DNA of 64,000 nt from positions 6,014,001 through 6,078,000 of the forward strand of contig JAWQUS010000002.1 of the NCBI GenBank assembly GCA_036365455.1, given 5' to 3'. Both the position numbers and the translations under genes were made by a program. The DNA is from Macrosoma leucophasiata (lineage: Eukaryota; Arthropoda; Insecta; Lepidoptera; Hedylidae). The notes below the pieces were generated by a model. It did no database searches, was not told the origin of the DNA, and saw only the letters and a program-made list of their open reading frames with translations. Below, piece after piece: positions 62,898 through 64,000 of the stretch (within the stretch, counting starts at the first letter, position 1; every line of letters starts with the position of its first letter).

Positions 62898-63015
62898 TAT
62901 TATGTTATGGAATTGACAAACAAGCATGCAGTTCACATTGATGTTAAGTGATGACTGCAGCCTAAAGACACCCATACAAAGTGGAGCTCTACCACCAGTG
63001 AAAACCAGTAAAAAA
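62898..63015 (-). mobile_element. SINE-M1 with large internal deletion
   Basis: 3' end (GACAAACAAGCATGCAGTTC to CACCCATACAAA) is joined straight to the 5' end (GTGGAGCTCTACCACCAG). Confidence 0.82.
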
Positions 63016-63019
63016 AATT

Positions 63020-63447
63020 TCTACTGCTAGACTTCTTAGGAATTCACTTTATTTGCGAGGAATCCTAATTATTTTTCTAAAATACATTACATAATAATTA
63101 AACCGTATTGGAGATCAACCAGACTTAATAAAAGATGGACAGACAAACAATTTTTTTATACACTTAGAATAAGACACAAAGTCTATTTTATTGTTGCCAA
63201 AAATGTACTGAAGAGCTCTGTCAAACTACTATCTGTAACTGCTTTTAAACCACCTTTATTAATTTTGTAACAGTACGTGCGCTTTCTTGTAAGTCTTTTA
63301 AATTTTTAATTAAATAAAACAATGTGCAGATTGAAATTCTCCTCGGTAACATTTTAATATTAGTTTTAGATCAACCTCAGATTCGGTCAGTTATTTTAGT
63401 AAAATTACAATGGTGTATATTTATCAAATTGCATTTGTGTTTTAAAT
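63020..63447. other. No recognisable gene
   Basis: AT-rich. Nothing recognised. Confidence 0.4.
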
Positions 63448-63535
63448 GAACTTATCATCATCTCAGCCGATAGACGCCCACTGCTGGACAAAAGTCTCCT
63501 TATAAGAGGATATGCCATGATCGCTACGCTTGATG
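63448..63535 (-). mobile_element. RTE 3'-end fragment
   Basis: On the minus strand: GGAGACTTTTGTCCAGCAGT, GGGCGTCTATCGGCTGAGAT and a GATGATAAG tail, the usual RTE LINE end. It is the best match to the 5S-SINE tail in the window. Confidence 0.75.
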
Positions 63536-63590
63536 CTACTGATGCCTACGCCGCGTTGTGTCATCTACTGCCGTCTTATAGAACTTTTTC

Positions 63591-63879
63591 TTCTGGTGGT
63601 AGAGCTTCAGTGGCGGAGCTCGCGGGCGTAGACACCACCGCATTACCTAATTTACTTGCCGCTAAATGGTAGTGTTCAGCACTATCGTGTTCCGGTCAGG
63701 TGGTAATGTACGGCCCTGTAATTTCCGGCACAGAGGCATAACACCTTAGGCCTCAGGAGTGGTAACTGGTAACGCATCTACATTTTGACTTGGTCTTCGT
63801 GTGGGTGTCTATAGGTTGTCATCGCTTAACATCAATGTGAACTGCATGCTTGTTTGCCACTTCAATTACATTTAAAAAA
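63591..63879 (+). mobile_element. SINE-M1, full length
   Basis: TTCTGGTGGTAGAGCTTCAG to GCCACTTCAATTACATTTAAAA. Contains a small duplicated GGTAACT. Confidence 0.88.
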
Positions 63880-63974
63880 CTAGAAATGGTTTGACCATCA
63901 TTAGGTATTCTGTGGATTGACCAGCAGAAAATTTCGTCCCGACGCTTTAGACCAAATAGTTTACATTTAACTTC

Positions 63975-64000
63975 GTAACTTCACACCTGTAATCCCCGAA
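63975..64000 (-). mobile_element. SINE-T1 3' end, cut by the window edge
   Basis: GTAACTTCACACCTGTAATC and CCCGAA match the SINE-T1 tail. The rest lies beyond 64,000. Confidence 0.7.

Overview
This window looks like gene-poor, AT-rich nuclear DNA from an insect, most likely a moth or butterfly. I find no convincing host protein-coding gene. Almost everything recognisable is transposable-element DNA. The lepidopteran call rests on the mix seen: R1-type, RTE-type and CR1/jockey-like LINE remnants, a Ty3/gypsy-derived LTR element, a Penelope-like remnant, tRNA-derived and 5S rRNA-derived SINEs, and short repeats of a kind I recall as common in that order. The species cannot be fixed from sequence alone. 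Family labels used below are mine: SINE-M (about 300 bp, over 20 copies, subfamilies M1 and M2), 5S-SINE (five copies), SINE-T1/T2/T3 (tRNA-derived), REP-G (repeat starting near a GTCT/GTCC microsatellite) and REP-C (repeat starting CTAGCTG-like and ending after an AAATCGGT..CCGTT motif).

Layout. 1-6 kb: a LINE C-terminus with a TTGAA tail, a relic of the same LINE family that is intact at 41.6-43.6 kb, the first 5S-SINE and a SINE-T1. 6.07-10.94 kb: a young LTR element with 600-bp LTRs differing at one base, a 4-bp TATA target repeat, and a mostly non-coding interior with two tandem arrays and one scrap of gypsy integrase (GPY/F end). 11-20 kb: interrupted 5S-SINE, a head-to-head SINE-T1 pair, a 282-bp inverted-repeat element with 9-bp flanking repeats, and a 1.53-kb inverted-repeat element nested in a SINE-M. 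20-32 kb: tandem REP-C copies, local segmental duplications, an R1 tail inside a small inverted-repeat element, a hAT-like MITE with an 8-bp target repeat, and a 587-bp TTAA-flanked element nested in REP-G. 32.9-35.4 kb: an RTE-type retrotransposon broken by stops, frameshifts and an internal deletion. 36-38.6 kb: further LINE remnants, one split by a 471-bp solo LTR with an ATAA target repeat. 39-50 kb: dense SINE-M nests plus the best-preserved coding sequence of the window, a reverse transcriptase on the minus strand (41,686-43,578). 51-57 kb: inverted and tandem copies of a repeat of about 0.5-1 kb with no clear origin. 59.1-59.7 kb: a Penelope-like remnant with 13-bp flanking repeats and a hammerhead-ribozyme-like fold. 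60-64 kb: more SINEs, a 35-bp minisatellite and a few unexplained open frames.

How the parts relate. The most coherent story is tail sharing. The SINE-M 3' end closely resembles the 3' end of the 41.6-kb LINE, and the 5S-SINE 3' end resembles RTE tails present in this same window. Each SINE therefore sits beside the LINE family that probably moved it. Many insertions preserve their target repeats and nesting order, so the window can be read as a dated stack of insertions. Coordinates of repeats are good to a few bases where target repeats are stated and to roughly 10-30 bases elsewhere.
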